64,000 nt of DNA, from the NCBI GenBank assembly GCA_023897205.1, contig JAHWDD010000003.1, positions 7,133,665-7,197,664 on the forward strand, in the 5' to 3' direction. Below are positions 1 through 11,513 of the stretch, in pieces (within the stretch, counting starts at the first letter, position 1; each line of letters opens with the position of its first letter). The notes beneath the pieces were generated by a model that saw nothing but the letters and a program-made list of their open reading frames with translations, was not told where the DNA came from and searched no databases. The position numbers and the translations under genes are program-made. The DNA comes from Exophiala sp. HKRS030 (lineage: Eukaryota; Ascomycota; Eurotiomycetes; Chaetothyriales; Herpotrichiellaceae).

Positions 1-1252
1 CCTATCAGAGCTCATTGCTTCCAAGCTCGGAAGTTATGAGTTCCTCAAGGACTTGACTCTCCTAAACAAACTTGAACCTTTTGTGGATGACAAGGAATTC
101 AAGAAGGAGTGGGCCGAGATTAAATATGCCAATAAGGTCAGACTTGCTCAACATATCCTCAAGAGTAATGGCGTTAGTGTCAACCCCAAGGCACTTTTCG
201 ACGTGCAAGTGAAACGTATCCACGAATACAAGCGACAGCAACTCAACATCTTCGGCGTCATCCACAGATACCTGGCAATCAAATCCATGACACCCGAGGA
301 GCGCAAGAAGCTCGCGCCCAGAGTGTCCATCTTCGGCGGCAAAGCTGCTCCGGGTTACTGGATGGCTAAGACGATCATTCATTTGATCAACAAGGTGGGA
401 GAGGTGATCAACAAGGATCCTGACGTCGGAGATTTGCTCAAGGTCATTTTCCTCGAAGATTATAACGTCAGCAAGGCCGAGATCATCATTCCAGCTTCAG
501 ATATCAGCGAGCATATTTCCACTGCAGGTACCGAGGCGTCAGGCACGAGCAACATGAAGTTTGTCCTTAACGGTGGCTTGGTCATCGGCACGCTTGACGG
601 AGCCAATGTGAGATGATTTCGACGTTCAAGCTTAACAAGACCAAGGCTAACTCTCCTAGATTGAAATCACTCGTGAAATCGGGGAGGAGAATGTGTTTTT
701 GTTTGGTAACCTGGCTGAAGACGTAGAGGATCTCCGACACAATCACGTATGTTTGCTCATATCTGCTGGATACTCGCTCTTGCTGACCGATTTAGTTCTA
801 TGGTGACTATAGCGTCAACCCAGAGCTTCTCAAGGTCTTTGAATGCATCAAGTCTGGTACATTTGGCGACGAAGCTGCTTTCGGAGCCCTTATCAGTGCC
901 ATTGTTGATCATGGAGACTACTACCTTGGTAAGCTCAAACTTCTGGAGCCCTAATCCGTACACTACTAACCAGCGTCCAGTGAGCGACGATTTCGACAGC
1001 TACTGCAAGACTCATGATCTCATCGACGAATCTTACAAGAACCAAGACAAATGGGTCAGCAAATCGATTCAGAGTGTTGCTAGGATGGGTTTCTTCACTT
1101 CAGGTATGTCTACATCTGTGAGGCGTGATCTTTCTGCTGACTTTGCCCTAGACCGATGCATCAATGAATATGCCGATTCCATTTGGAACATTGAACCTCT
1201 GGCCGTCAAGGAGGAGGCCGAGGTTCGAGCTAGAACAGGGCTTGAAAAATAG
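1..1252 (+). CDS. GPH1: Glycogen phosphorylase, C-terminal part (5' end cut by the window)
   Basis: Releases glucose-1-phosphate from glycogen in the cytosol (known for the family). The reading frame is open from base 2. I read exons 2..607, 660..746, 796..928, 981..1103 and 1152..1252, joined by four GT-AG introns of 49-52 nt, stop TAG at 1250. Signature stretches of the C-terminal domain are visible: [26 protein letters not shown], and [10 protein letters not shown], whose Lys carries pyridoxal phosphate. The next exon continues [19 protein letters not shown] across the first junction, and the tail has [17 protein letters not shown]. Only about 335 residues of a roughly 880-residue enzyme are inside the window. 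Nothing looks broken; the missing N-terminus is due to the window edge. Confidence 0.97.
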
Positions 1253-1846
1253 AATGGATAATATTGGTCATGATCAGTCTTGACTCGAAGGCTGAAAATG
1301 GGATGCTGCAGAAAGCGTCTTAGAACGCTGTCGAGCGGTGAGCAAAACATGAAGGAACAAATACTGGATATGGACAAAATCATGGGTCGTGTGAAAGACC
1401 AGACTCTAGACAGGCTTCTACAAAGATGTCAAATTACTAAAATGGATAATGACAAGGCTTGGTAACGAGAGAATCTCTGTGTGCCTCAAGCATCAATGTG
1501 ATCACTTTACTTAAGATAGATCTCAGTATGTCCAAGACAACAAATAACGTGTCTGACGTGTAACAACATGGAGACTTGGCGGTGTTTTTCGTTTCTCCAA
1601 TTCTGTCAGACGTTATATTTATGCTCTTGTCTCGTGAATATAAAACTACAAGGATTATTTATAAATTTGTTGTTTCTGCTGTCACCCCCCCCAGTTTTTG
1701 AGGCGCATCTTTAATTAATTATCAAAATCGACTCTTTCTACCTACCTTGGGTGCTTTGGGAAGAGTTTGGATGAATACCCTCCTTCTTCGTGTCTCGTCT
1801 TTGTTGCCATGCACTGAACTTGAGAGCCAAATCCAACATTATCAGA
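1253..1846. other. Intergenic: 3' flank of GPH1 and promoter of AVL9
   Basis: About 590 bases without a supportable gene. It holds the phosphorylase 3' UTR, an A/T-rich stretch near 1640-1730 with a short poly-C run at about 1683, and the AVL9 upstream region. Short open frames here have no recognisable similarity. Confidence 0.6.
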
Positions 1847-4680
1847 ATGACGGCCGTGCCGCCGCCGCAAGTCGTGGTGGTTGACTTTCACCATGCACGG
1901 TATGTTCTTTTTTAAACCGACTTTTCATGGAGGATCGTTGAGGAATTGAGGAACGATGGTTTAATTTGTTTTACTGACTTGCCCTCTCTCCCGTGGATTT
2001 TCAGAGGACCCGAAGTCGAGTTTTGGGTAGATCCGGCCGGCGTCGAGCTGTGCAGGCGCAACGACTGGTCACTTTTGCCGTTCATGGCCTTGTCCGACGG
2101 CGCGCACGCCATGGCCGAGGAGTTTTCATACTTTACGCTGTTGAACAGAGGAACCGACGGCGGGGCCGAAACCGAAGTCGAGGCCGGGGCGACGAGCTTG
2201 TTCGGAATATCCTGTACCCGACAGATACGGTCGGAAAAGTTGAAGCGAAGGTCGGCCGACGTGACCAGGTCGACCGTCCAGAAAGCCGTGGTGGTGATCA
2301 CTTCGACGGCCCGAGGGATGGGTGAGCTGAGGGAGCGAGTGGGAGCCGTCACCGCCGCTTGGTTCAAACAGGAGTAAGTGTGTCGACCGACCTACCTTCT
2401 GCCCTCTTTCGGGTGAGCGACGATCATGAGTGCCTACATGGTTGACGTACCAGGCACTACCTTGAGAGCTGGAGTCGAAGCAGAGAAGCAGTTGGGAACT
2501 GTTGTCACGAGGAATTATTGCAAGGTCGTTTTCACGGTCCGGTTCTGTGGTTCCTTTGGGAGATTCGCATACATTCTTCTTATGGTCAAGGTATTTGTCA
2601 CTAACTCGTCAAAATCTATGTAGGGACTTTTCAGACATTACGATACTAAAGGTAGGTACAGCCACCATCAGGACGACTACCATTGACGACAACGAACAAC
2701 ATGAGCTGATCAAGTTTGTTTCATGTCTCAGGAATTCCAAGAGAGTCTTGCACGATCACCGGCCGTACACGACGATGGCAATGATCATTATTTTGGTAAG
2801 AGTCATCCGTCAGCCGCCCTCCTTGTTTACAAACCTTTTGCATTTTCTGACACTATTTCTGTTCTTCTTGTTGTACAGGACTATCACTGCGAGAAATGAT
2901 TTACGAGTTTAGGCACCAGACCCTTGCCCTGGTGAAATGCCTTCTTCTGCAACGGAAAGTGAGTGTTACTACCACTTGTCAAAAGGCCTTGATCCCACTT
3001 GGGGGTAAACACGAGAGAGAGGCTGTTCTGATCGCGAATACTAATCTAATACTCCTCAGATGCTATTCTTCGGATCCAAATGTGAAAGACTTTGCATGAT
3101 GCAATTCGCCCTCGTCTCTCTCATCCCAGGCTTGATCAGAAATCTCCAGGACGCGGCCGATCCGAATTTGGACTCTTACTCACAAAACACAAAGAGAGCG
3201 GTCACGCTGAGGACGAGTGACAGGAATTCATGTGCGCAAAACACACCCCATCATGCCTTCTCTCGAGATTGAAATCTTTATATCTGTACCGTTCTAACTC
3301 GTTCGCCAGTATTGTCTTATATGGGTCTACCTTTACAAATCTTTGGCAAGGTAAGACGAGATATCCACGACCAGACCGTCCCGTTTGTGTACTGCGCGGC
3401 GTGTGCATTGTGCTGACGGTAGTGTCAAGGGATCCTTCTTCGGCCCCTACACGCCCCTTCAACAACTCGACATCCTCGCCGATTATGACACCAAGTCCTA
3501 CGTCGTCGGATCCACGAATTCGTTGCTGCTGCAGCAAAAGGAAAAGTACAGCGACATACTGATCAACCTGGACGAATCCAACAGCATCACCGTCACGTCC
3601 CCTTCTCTGCGGACGGCGTTGACCTTGTCGGCGGCCGACCGGCGGTGGATCGACTTCTTGACTCAAACCGTGTTGGACACGTGGGACCCGGAGAACCCCA
3701 GTCGACCGAAGAACATGGGATACGCCGGGTCCGAGGACGCCATCCGCCTGCAGTTCGAAGAGTACATCCTCGGCTTGTTGAGTAGCATGGCTTACCAGGT
3801 CTACCACGAGTCCATGCAGACAGAGGCCGGGATCCCCGCTTCCGTCACCAACACCGAGCACTACCCGGACCCGGGAGACACGGCGACGGACTTCAACCCC
3901 GAGTTCCTGGCCATCTGGAGGAGCACGCACAATTTCGAACTGTTTGACCGGTTGACCCGAGGGAACCGGATTTTCGACATCATCGAGCCTCGCCACCCGA
4001 CCGCCGGAGGTCTGGGCGTCGAGGACGTCCAGAGGCGCCTACAGCAGAACCTCGCCGAACTCCACCTCGACGAACGGATGAGGGAAGGCAGGGAACAGCT
4101 CGGCAAGACCTTTGCCGTCGGACGAGAGAGGGTGGTCAGGTTTTGGGCCGAAGTCGAACAACGTAGAAAGGTCGGTGGTGGAAGAAGTACTAGTGGAAAC
4201 CGCGGTGGTGGTGGTGGTGGTGGTGGTTCGAGAGATAGTTTGGAGGTTAGTGGTGGCAAGGAGAATGACGGTTTGGAAAAGGAGTCGTCATCGTCATCAT
4301 CTGCCAAAACAGTAGGGACAGGTTCCGTTTCTGGTTCCGGATCTGGTTCGACAGGAGGCGGCGGCGGCGGCGCCGGTTGGGCCACTTCATTCCGTGACCG
4401 AGCATCCAAGGTACAGTTGCAGAGACCAAACGTCGACACGGCCCAACTTCAAGCGTCCGCCAAGGAGAACGCAGCGAAGGCGGGTGCCTACCTGAGCAGT
4501 TGGGGTAGTTGGGCAAAGGATCGTATGCAACAGGGCAGGGGAGGTGTTGGAGGAGGAGGAGGAGGAGGAGGAGGCGGGAGTGCACCCGCGAGCACGAGTA
4601 CGAGCACAACGCCTACTCCCACGACGGCGACAACCACGGCGGCGACGGGAGTGCCTACTGCTGCTAAAGGGGAAAACTAG
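1847..4680 (+). CDS. AVL9: Avl9-family (DENN-related) late secretory pathway protein
   Basis: Avl9 proteins act in Golgi-to-plasma-membrane export and belong to the DENN superfamily (family knowledge). Joining 1847..1899, 2005..2373, 2624..2651, 2732..2795, 2879..2958, 3060..3216, 3310..3350 and 3430..4680 gives 680 residues with every phase consistent. The start ATG at 1847 opens a short exon ending VVDFHHAR, continuing after the intron as GPEVEFW, the typical Avl9 opening. Further landmarks are DFSDITILK-EFQESL, SLREMIYEFRHQTLALVK, ILSYMGLPLQIFGK and GSFFGPYTPLQQLDILAD, each spanning a predicted splice site. The first 500 residues are the conserved core. The last ~170 are low complexity, with Gly runs near 4203-4228, 4360-4375 and 4542-4575. 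The intron at 2374-2623 is long (250 nt) for this window. Confidence 0.92.
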
Positions 4681-5646
4681 GGAGGACAAACCGGAACAGA
4701 AGCTCCGGTCCTTGACAGATGGACTAAAACAAACCTCTTCTTGCAAGCTTGGTCGTGAGGGATTTCTTTTTTGGCACGAGAAAACCCAAACCAAACCAAA
4801 CCAAACCAAACCAAACCCGAATAGAATGAAGCCCATGAGCCAATCCATCGACGACTCAAGTGTCGCTCGAGACTTGTCTATCAGAGCCATGCATCTCTTG
4901 AAGCTATCTGATCAGACACAGCTCCCCCACCCGAGGTGTACGAGGACGTACACGTTTGCATCCACGAGTGTAAAGCGACACTTTCTGCACAATTTTTTTT
5001 CATCTTCTGACTTGGGGGGCAACGAGAACAAGAGAAAAACACGGGGAAAACAAAGAACGATCATGTCATTCGAATGTCATTGTCACTCTTCGATCTAATC
5101 AACCAATGCTTCAGCTCTTTTGACCCTGTCCAGATTGAGACGTTGGGAGATGGACTGGAAGGGGGGAGTCTGCAAAAGGCAATGCCACTTCTCGCTCCCT
5201 CTAACTCAAGGCCCTTCTGATAACTGCCTCTCACCTGGCCAGACCCTCAATACAAAGAATGTGTGCTATCTGCGAACCCTGGTGAACGGTATCATCATGC
5301 ATCGTGAATTCGTCTCGGTGTTTATTTTCTCCTGCCTTCTTCCCCTGTCTCGGCGAGCGAGAATGTTGGAACGAAACAGGCGCAAGAAAAAGCACCCAAA
5401 TGTGTGTTACACGGGCGGAGTCCGTATGCAATGCAATACAAGGAACGCCCAGCCCAGACTGATTCCCCTGTCCTCGCATCATTGACGAGGTAGTTACTCC
5501 TTTTTCCTCCACGCCGATTGCAGCAAGAAGGAACCCCACTCTCTGACACGTCCAATTTCAGCAAGAAAACCCTATCTCATTTGATGAGTTATGGAATAGT
5601 TGCCACCGAGATATCTCATAAAGACCCGCTTGCTAAGAAATAAAAG
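4681..5646. other. Intergenic between convergent AVL9 and cullin genes
   Basis: About 970 bases between two convergent stop codons. It contains the CCAAA microsatellite and otherwise unremarkable sequence. Open frames here overlap one another in several phases, lack introns and resemble nothing known to me, so I call no gene. Confidence 0.6.
4784..4817. repeat. CCAAA pentanucleotide microsatellite
   Basis: Six to seven consecutive CCAAA units lie just downstream of the AVL9 stop, probably within its 3' UTR. A simple-sequence tract with no sign of function beyond position. Confidence 0.85.
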
Positions 5647-8032
5647 TTAGGCAATGTAAGCCAACTCGTCGTTATCAAGGCGCTCAATGTAGTCTTTCTC
5701 CATAAGTGCATCGATGTTCTTCTTGATGTCGGGAATTTTGGGTGGGAATCGATTCTTGACCTGATTGATGACTTCTTCGACCAGAAGGACGTGCTTGAGC
5801 TTCTTGCGACCTTTCATGATACGAACAATCACGGCCTAGACATGGTCAGCGCAGCACCAACAATACAGAGAAAAATGAACATACCTGAAGCAGCAACTTT
5901 CGATCCTCCTCGATCGTCTTGTGAGTTTCATCCGACTCGGTCTTCTGTTCAGATTTGAGATTGATGTTCAAGTTGATCTTGACCTTCTTGTTCTTGAAGT
6001 TGTAGTTCAAGGTGTAACTAGTTCCCGCAACAGGTTTGCCGTCTTCTGGACTGGGCAAGAGCACACGAGCTTTGCAGAGGATACCAAGCGCAGGCTCCAG
6101 GTTTTCGTCTGTCAATTTAGTGACTTCTTTGATGTCGGAGAAATCAAGCTTGTCAGAGTCATTGAACAGCAGGAGGATGGCCATCTGATACGTAGACACT
6201 TGGAAGGTGTATGGTACCTTCTGACTTTTGATGTAGTTGGCTCGAATCTCTCCCTTACACAATTGCCACAGCCATGTCAATTTGCGGCCATTGTGTTTTG
6301 AATCGTAGAAGCGAGTGAATGATTCGACAGCCTTGTTGACTTCAGCCGGTGGAGCAAATGGCGTGTTTGGTGCGTTCAGAGGCCAGAAGCCAGTACCGAG
6401 GATCTGGAATGTAGAGTCGACAGTCCGTTTCTCATCACTATCTTCCAGGATCTTATCATGCCAGTCTTTGTACGATGTATTGAGATCTTTGGAGATCTGA
6501 ACATCTTGGAACATGCGTTGTAACTTGTTGGTGTATTCATAACCACAGGCTTCCTTCAACTTGCTGATCATGCTGGTCTCGGCATCGTCCGATACGGAAC
6601 TTGTATGGACAAGACGCTTGGCCAACATGCGAGAGTAAAACTTCTGGAAAACATCCTTGTCTTCAATGTATTTGAAGACAACCATAATTTGGACAAGCAA
6701 CTCCTCGAGTTCGGACTCGTCGGCCGCCTTGGCTCCTTTCTTCAACAACTGGTCTGCATATTTGGCAAGCAATTCAGGAGATCTGGTGGTGTTGTTTTTG
6801 CAAACATGGTTGTGGTTGACAAAGTCTTGACAGGCGTTGTCGAGAGAGCGTACGAACTCCGACTCCCCATTAAAGGCCACATTGACAAGCTGTTGGTACT
6901 TGCCATGAATCTCAAGCAGAGCATCGACGTAGACTTTGGGCTCGAAATTCTCACCGTTGGCTGCCACCTTTTCAACCGCAATTGTGCCTGCTTTGCGAAC
7001 GTGATTCTCGAAGCGATTGCGGAGAGGATCAAGCCCATCCTTTATTCGCGAAAGAAGCTTGTACATCCTGGCAAGGTCTTCGGTGCGTTCGTTGTCAAGG
7101 AGGACCTGGAACTCGTCTCTCAAGAGTACGGAGTGTGCGCTGATGAGTGCCTCGTTGCAGGTTTCCATCAGCTTCTTCATGATGTCGGGGTGCAAGTACA
7201 TATTGACGCGTTCCTTTTCTTCCTCAAGTCTGGCCTCCGCCTTTTTCATGTACTCTACCACACTGTTTTCTGCGACGAAGCGTTTTGACTCGTTTGTGTA
7301 GTAGGCCTTGGTCGCAATGATGAAGGGCCGTTCGAAATAGAGACGGTAGACATCGAGCGTTGACTTTGTGCTGTCGAGCTCATCCAGCCCAAGTGATACG
7401 AAAGAGTCCACGATAGCCTTGATCTGCATCTGATCGATTGTTTCGCCGTTTCGCTGCTTCTCAACGAGACGCAGGACAGCGTGCATAACTTTTGCCTCCA
7501 CAGCCTTGAAGAAATCATCCCGCCACTTGACCAGATGTAGAGTGTAGACGTCGTAGACATTCTTCTTACCCTCGTCGATCTCTCTCCTCACCCAGTGACG
7601 GTTGAGGTAGCGGAATAGATGGTTGTTGTACTTCGCGGCATCCGTGTACCTCTTCCACTCCCGAATGTAGAACGTAAGAAGGGCCTCGTCGGTATGAGAT
7701 TCGGAGTTCTTTAGCACTTCCCGAAGGTGCTCGCTGAGGTATTGACCTAGGAGAGTGTACAGTTCCTCACCCAGGAGGTGAGCACCACGGTGTTGTTGAC
7801 TGAGAGTGGGCAACGACCCCTGGGGTTGAGGCGTTGCTTTTTGAGAAGTACAGAAATTGTGTACTGCTGTGTAGACACCCATGTACGTCTTCATGTCAAG
7901 ACCCTCTTGCAACTTAGTCATGACATTATCCAGGTTGCTCTGAAGGTAGGTCCAGGTTGAATTGAGATCATCTCGAGCCCTTGAACTGGGGGTCGTGGCC
8001 GTTGCCAAAGGCGTGCCCACAGGAGGCGCCAT
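5647..8032 (-). CDS. CUL1: Cullin-1 (SCF ubiquitin ligase scaffold)
   Basis: Scaffold of SCF ubiquitin ligases, holding Skp1/F-box at its N-terminus and Rbx1 at its C-terminus, activated by neddylation (family knowledge). The CDS is complement(5647..5835, 5885..8032), 778 residues, close to human CUL1 (776). The N-terminus has [20 protein letters not shown]. The cullin-homology region shows [20 protein letters not shown] and [20 protein letters not shown]. The 49-nt intron joins RKLLLQ to AVIVRIMK; the Lys of IVRIMK (about residue 724) is the expected Nedd8 site. The protein ends in the winged-helix tail [14 protein letters not shown]. It could partner the F-box protein encoded at 37.6 kb, which is inference only. 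Confidence 0.97.
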
Positions 8033-8407
8033 GTTCTTGGGTCAGACGATGATATCAAGACTGAGTTGACTCTAGAAACGAGAGAAATGAATGGGATGGC
8101 TGAAAGTACGCAGGGCCAGACAAATCGTCGGTCCATAGGCCATCAATGTCCATAGCGCAGCGCAGGCAGCGCCAGCCAGCGGAATGACTAAGTTGTCAGT
8201 TCACTTCGCCGTTGTGCACGTGAACATGACGTCACTTGAGGCGATACGCGTTCCTGGTCAACATTAAGGTGAATGTGAATGCGAAGACAACCAACTACAG
8301 GGTACTCGTTGCTTCTCTACGTTTGAATTGATTGTGAAGATTTGACACAAATTCGCATCGCAAAGCAAAGCGGGAACTCAGCACCTGCGCAGGCTTTGTT
8401 GAAAAAG
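8033..8407. promoter_or_regulatory. Divergent promoter region, cullin (-) / cupin (+)
   Basis: 375 bases separate the two start codons, so both promoters must lie here or in flanking sequence. It includes a TGACGTCA octamer at 8228-8235, the core of a CRE/ATF-type bZIP site. No clear TATA box is visible. Confidence 0.45.
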
Positions 8408-8935
8408 ATGACTATTGCGCCATTGAACGCTTTACGAGTATCCTCACACCAGATTCCTGCCTACAAGGGTATCCCTAACACTTCGATCCAAGGCAAACCC
8501 TTGATGATCTATCACTCTGCGTTCCCATCAGCCTCCGCGTCACAAATTAAAGCTCATCTTCGAGCAGTCGGGGTCGTCTCTCCACAATGGGAGTATACGA
8601 TGTTCAGGGAAACACATTTCCATTCAACCACTCATGAGGTTCTCAGTATAGCATCCGGTTCAGCTAAGTGTTGTTTTGGAGGAGAGCACAATGAGGCTAG
8701 GTTCGAGCCTGTGCTAGAAAAGGGCGATGTGGTGATTGTTCCAGCCGGTGTTGGTCACCGATTACTCGAGGATTATGGCGGTTTTCAGATGGTGGGCTCT
8801 TATCCTTTCGGTAAGAGTTGGGACATGTGTTATGGGCGAGAAGGGGAACGAAACAAGGTCAAAGCGATTAAAGACCTTGGGTGGTTCGAGAAAGATCCGA
8901 TTTATGGTGATGATGGGCCAAGCCTGAATGTATGA
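8408..8935 (+). CDS. Single-domain cupin protein (YjlB-like)
   Basis: Intronless, 175 residues from the first in-frame ATG (MTIAPLNALR). A single RmlC-type cupin barrel is visible. Motif 1 is ETHFHSTTHEVL (His-x-His plus later His and Glu, metal ligands) around residues 73-85. Motif 2 is KGDVVIVPAGVGHRLL, supplying the last His near residue 118. The C-terminus, GSYPFGKSWDMCYG followed by an aspartate-rich end, resembles bacterial YjlB-type cupins. Substrate is unknown. The start was placed at ATG 8408 because upstream codons in frame contain no ATG. Confidence 0.8.
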   Translation: MTIAPLNALRVSSHQIPAYKGIPNTSIQGKPLMIYHSAFPSASASQIKAHLRAVGVVSPQWEYTMFRETHFHSTTHEVLSIASGSAKCCFGGEHNEARFEPVLEKGDVVIVPAGVGHRLLEDYGGFQMVGSYPFGKSWDMCYGREGERNKVKAIKDLGWFEKDPIYGDDGPSLNV

Positions 8936-9048
8936 TGGAGGTGCTGGGCCGGTTGCGGTGTTCATTAGAAGGAAAGAAAAGAAATTCGTTCAGGTCGTCA
9001 GTATTGCTACACGAGTGAAACAAGATTTTTTCCGCTATTCTGTCTTCG

Positions 9049-10421
9049 TTACTTTGTGTCGATTCTCTCCACCAATCTGCAATACGTCAGCATTCCATAC
9101 TCACACCCAATGTGCATGAAAACGTACCTCAAAACACTGATGGAAAAGGTCATCAACCAGGCCACCAAGGAGACCAAAAGGACTCCACTCAGCGCCCGTT
9201 CTTTGGAGCACACAGTGTCAAATCTCGGGGACGTATACGGTACGCTTCCGACTTTGCAGGCGCCTTGGTCGACGGCTAAGGATTCAAAACTCAGGGCAAG
9301 ATTGGCTGATTGAAATACGACGAAAAACAGATCAAGAAGGACCAGGCGTACTTTGGCCCGAGCCGGTCGAAGGCCGAGTGGCTTGGAGAAGTACTCATCG
9401 TAGGTGATGTACAAGGTGTAAGCCACCGCTATGGCATCGACAATCATAGCCATGAGTCCGGATGGATCTTGATAGTATTTTGTGGCCGAGTTGCCGACGA
9501 GGTTCCGACAAGCCTCATCTCGCGGATTTTGATCGATGCATTCGACGATTCTGTTCGTTGAATGGTATATTGAGGTACCCAAGCCCAGTGCCACGAACGC
9601 AAAGGCGAAGATGGTCAGCCTGAAGGCGAGTGGGATGAAAGGGTTCCGTAAGATCGTGAACTGTGCCCGTTTGTACCATATCTTCCTCTTGCGACGGAAC
9701 GCCCTGTAGCGGCTGCTCCCATCTTCGAGATCGTCCTCGTGCCCGGCTAACCAAGGCCTGGAATAGTCGGTGAAATGTTCGTTGAGATATTCGGCGTCCA
9801 CCTTTTCACCCTCGAATGTCTCTCTGGGGTATGCACTTGCTCGTGCAAACGAAACCCATCTCGATGTTCGTTCGGGTCGGACATGCCCTGCAGATATCAC
9901 ATGCCCGTTGCGATGTGGATGCCTGCTCTGTACGTTGGGGTGCCGAGTGGTGGCGGGACTGTGATTGTGCTGTGCGACGAGGGCAGCAACGGGAGAGTCG
10001 AGAGCCTCAAACTGGGGATCGTCAAGATCGCTTTCTTCTGCGTCTCGAACCCACGCTACCAAAGGGTCAAAGGTGAACTTGGACAAGAGGGAAGAGAATA
10101 CACACCAGGGATGGTCCGGACGGGGAGGGGTGTGCCCGGTTTCTGGTTGGTGTTGGTCGTCGAAGAATCAGCTGCAATGCCGCTGATGGTTGGTATTACA
10201 CGATGCGGACCCTTCACAGAGCCGTTGCGGCGTTTGCACTGAGAATTGTTGGGTTTCTTGAGCTGAGGTTGATGATCAGCAGTGCTGGCCCTGTTCTCGG
10301 CGCCAGGGACGACCTCCTGCTGGGCTACATGCGAGGGGTCTAGGGTGTCGCTCGGTGAAATTGTCTCTTCCTTCTGCGAATCCCGTGTCTGAGCAGTCCA
10401 TGGGAATCCTGGTTCTGCCAT
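9049..10421 (-). CDS. SRF1: SRF1-like membrane protein (regulator of phospholipase D Spo14)
   Basis: Yeast Srf1 regulates phospholipase D Spo14 (family knowledge). The model is complement(9049..9076, 9128..10142, 10202..10421), 420 residues. The last junction is firm: SVLR joins LVERIDTK across a 51-nt GT-AG intron. The first intron (10143..10201, 59 nt) is tentative. Its donor GTGTAA is weak, but it has a CTGAT branch-like site and is the simplest way to link the N-terminal frame to the downstream one. The conserved part includes FTDYSRPWLAGHED and four likely membrane segments around IPLAFRLTIFAFAFVALGLG, AMIVDAIAVAYTLYITYDEY, VRLVLLDLFFVVFQSANLAL and VLLVSLVAWLMTFSISVLRL. The N-terminal ~100 residues are polar and poorly conserved. 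It ends 113 nt from the convergent cupin gene. Confidence 0.82.
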
Positions 10422-11513
10422 CGCATGTGTCTGAGAGAAGGAATCGTGTCGAGGGGAGGCCTCAACCGCGATGGGCTATGCAGAACATGCCGGGAGGCTG
10501 ACTGGCGATGGACTCGTCTAGATATGCATGGCGATACAAGTAATAAGGACTAGAAGTTCAATTGATCTGTGTAAGCAATCTGAGTATGAATGGTGTTGAA
10601 TGATCGCCGTGTAAACACAATGCGCAGGCGATGCAATGCAATGGGAATTACTTGGTTAGTGGCTGATTTAGTGCTTTGTAAGGGGTTTAGCACTTCCGAC
10701 CTGCCGAGCATATTGTAAGTTGGTCTGTCAGCCTCATCAGCCTTGAACCATCTGACTGGCGAGGCTGCAACAAGCATCAACAAGCTACTTTCTCGGCTGT
10801 ACGTGCACTGCACCGTGTGCATCATTTCGCATCAGACAGAGAGCCGATGGACTGATGCATTGACCTGGCTTGACCTTTCCAAAGCCTGGCGCTCGTATTG
10901 GAGACACTGATTTTCTTTTAGTCCCGACTACTAACTATTTGTGAAACCTGGGGCACCGTATGACATCTACCAGTTCACTCGCTTGCCTATGCATACAGAT
11001 ATGCGAATTCCCATTCTATGTAATTGCCCCTTGCCGGACAATTTGGAATCAATGAAAATTCATTAGGATACATACAGCCCCAAAAACCTCCCTCCGGCAT
11101 TCTTGGAATGGGAGATTATCGTGACCATTGCCTTGCGAAGGCCTCACTGAACAACCAGATCAGATTGCATCACTCGAAGATTGTACATACAGACTTGAAG
11201 AAGAATCTCCGGGCCGTAGAATCAGATTTGATCATGGTCAAAGAACGACAACGGTACATTTCCGCCATAAGTCAACACAACATCGGCGGTTTTCTCCACC
11301 TCGAATTATTAGCCAACGCCTTCATACGGGCAGTTTGGTGCGGGGATCGTGGTAGAGATTCCCTTGCATGGACCGAGGAAACCACTGAGGAGGATCAAAC
11401 TCCTCAGCCCAGCCCGTAGCCTTGACGTATATAAGTTGCTGGGGGCCCAAGACGTTTCGTCATGTACTTTGCAACACAAGTAAAGATTCCAATAGCATCA
11501 CGTCCAGAACACC
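10422..11513. promoter_or_regulatory. Divergent promoter region SRF1 (-) / aldehyde dehydrogenase (+)
   Basis: About 1.1 kb between divergent starts. Near the dehydrogenase there is a TATATAAG box at 11428-11435, about 79 nt before its ATG. The open frame around 11024-11419 does not look like a conserved protein, so I leave it uncalled. Confidence 0.5.
11428..11435 (+). promoter_or_regulatory. TATA box of the aldehyde dehydrogenase gene
   Basis: TATATAAG, about 79 nt upstream of the ATG at 11514. Position and sequence are typical of inducible fungal genes; the same octamer precedes the O-methyltransferase gene. Confidence 0.6.

Noticed and set aside
11024..11419. 130-codon open frame upstream of the aldehyde dehydrogenase
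   Set aside because: Lies in the promoter region, ends near the TATA box and shows no similarity; treated as non-coding.
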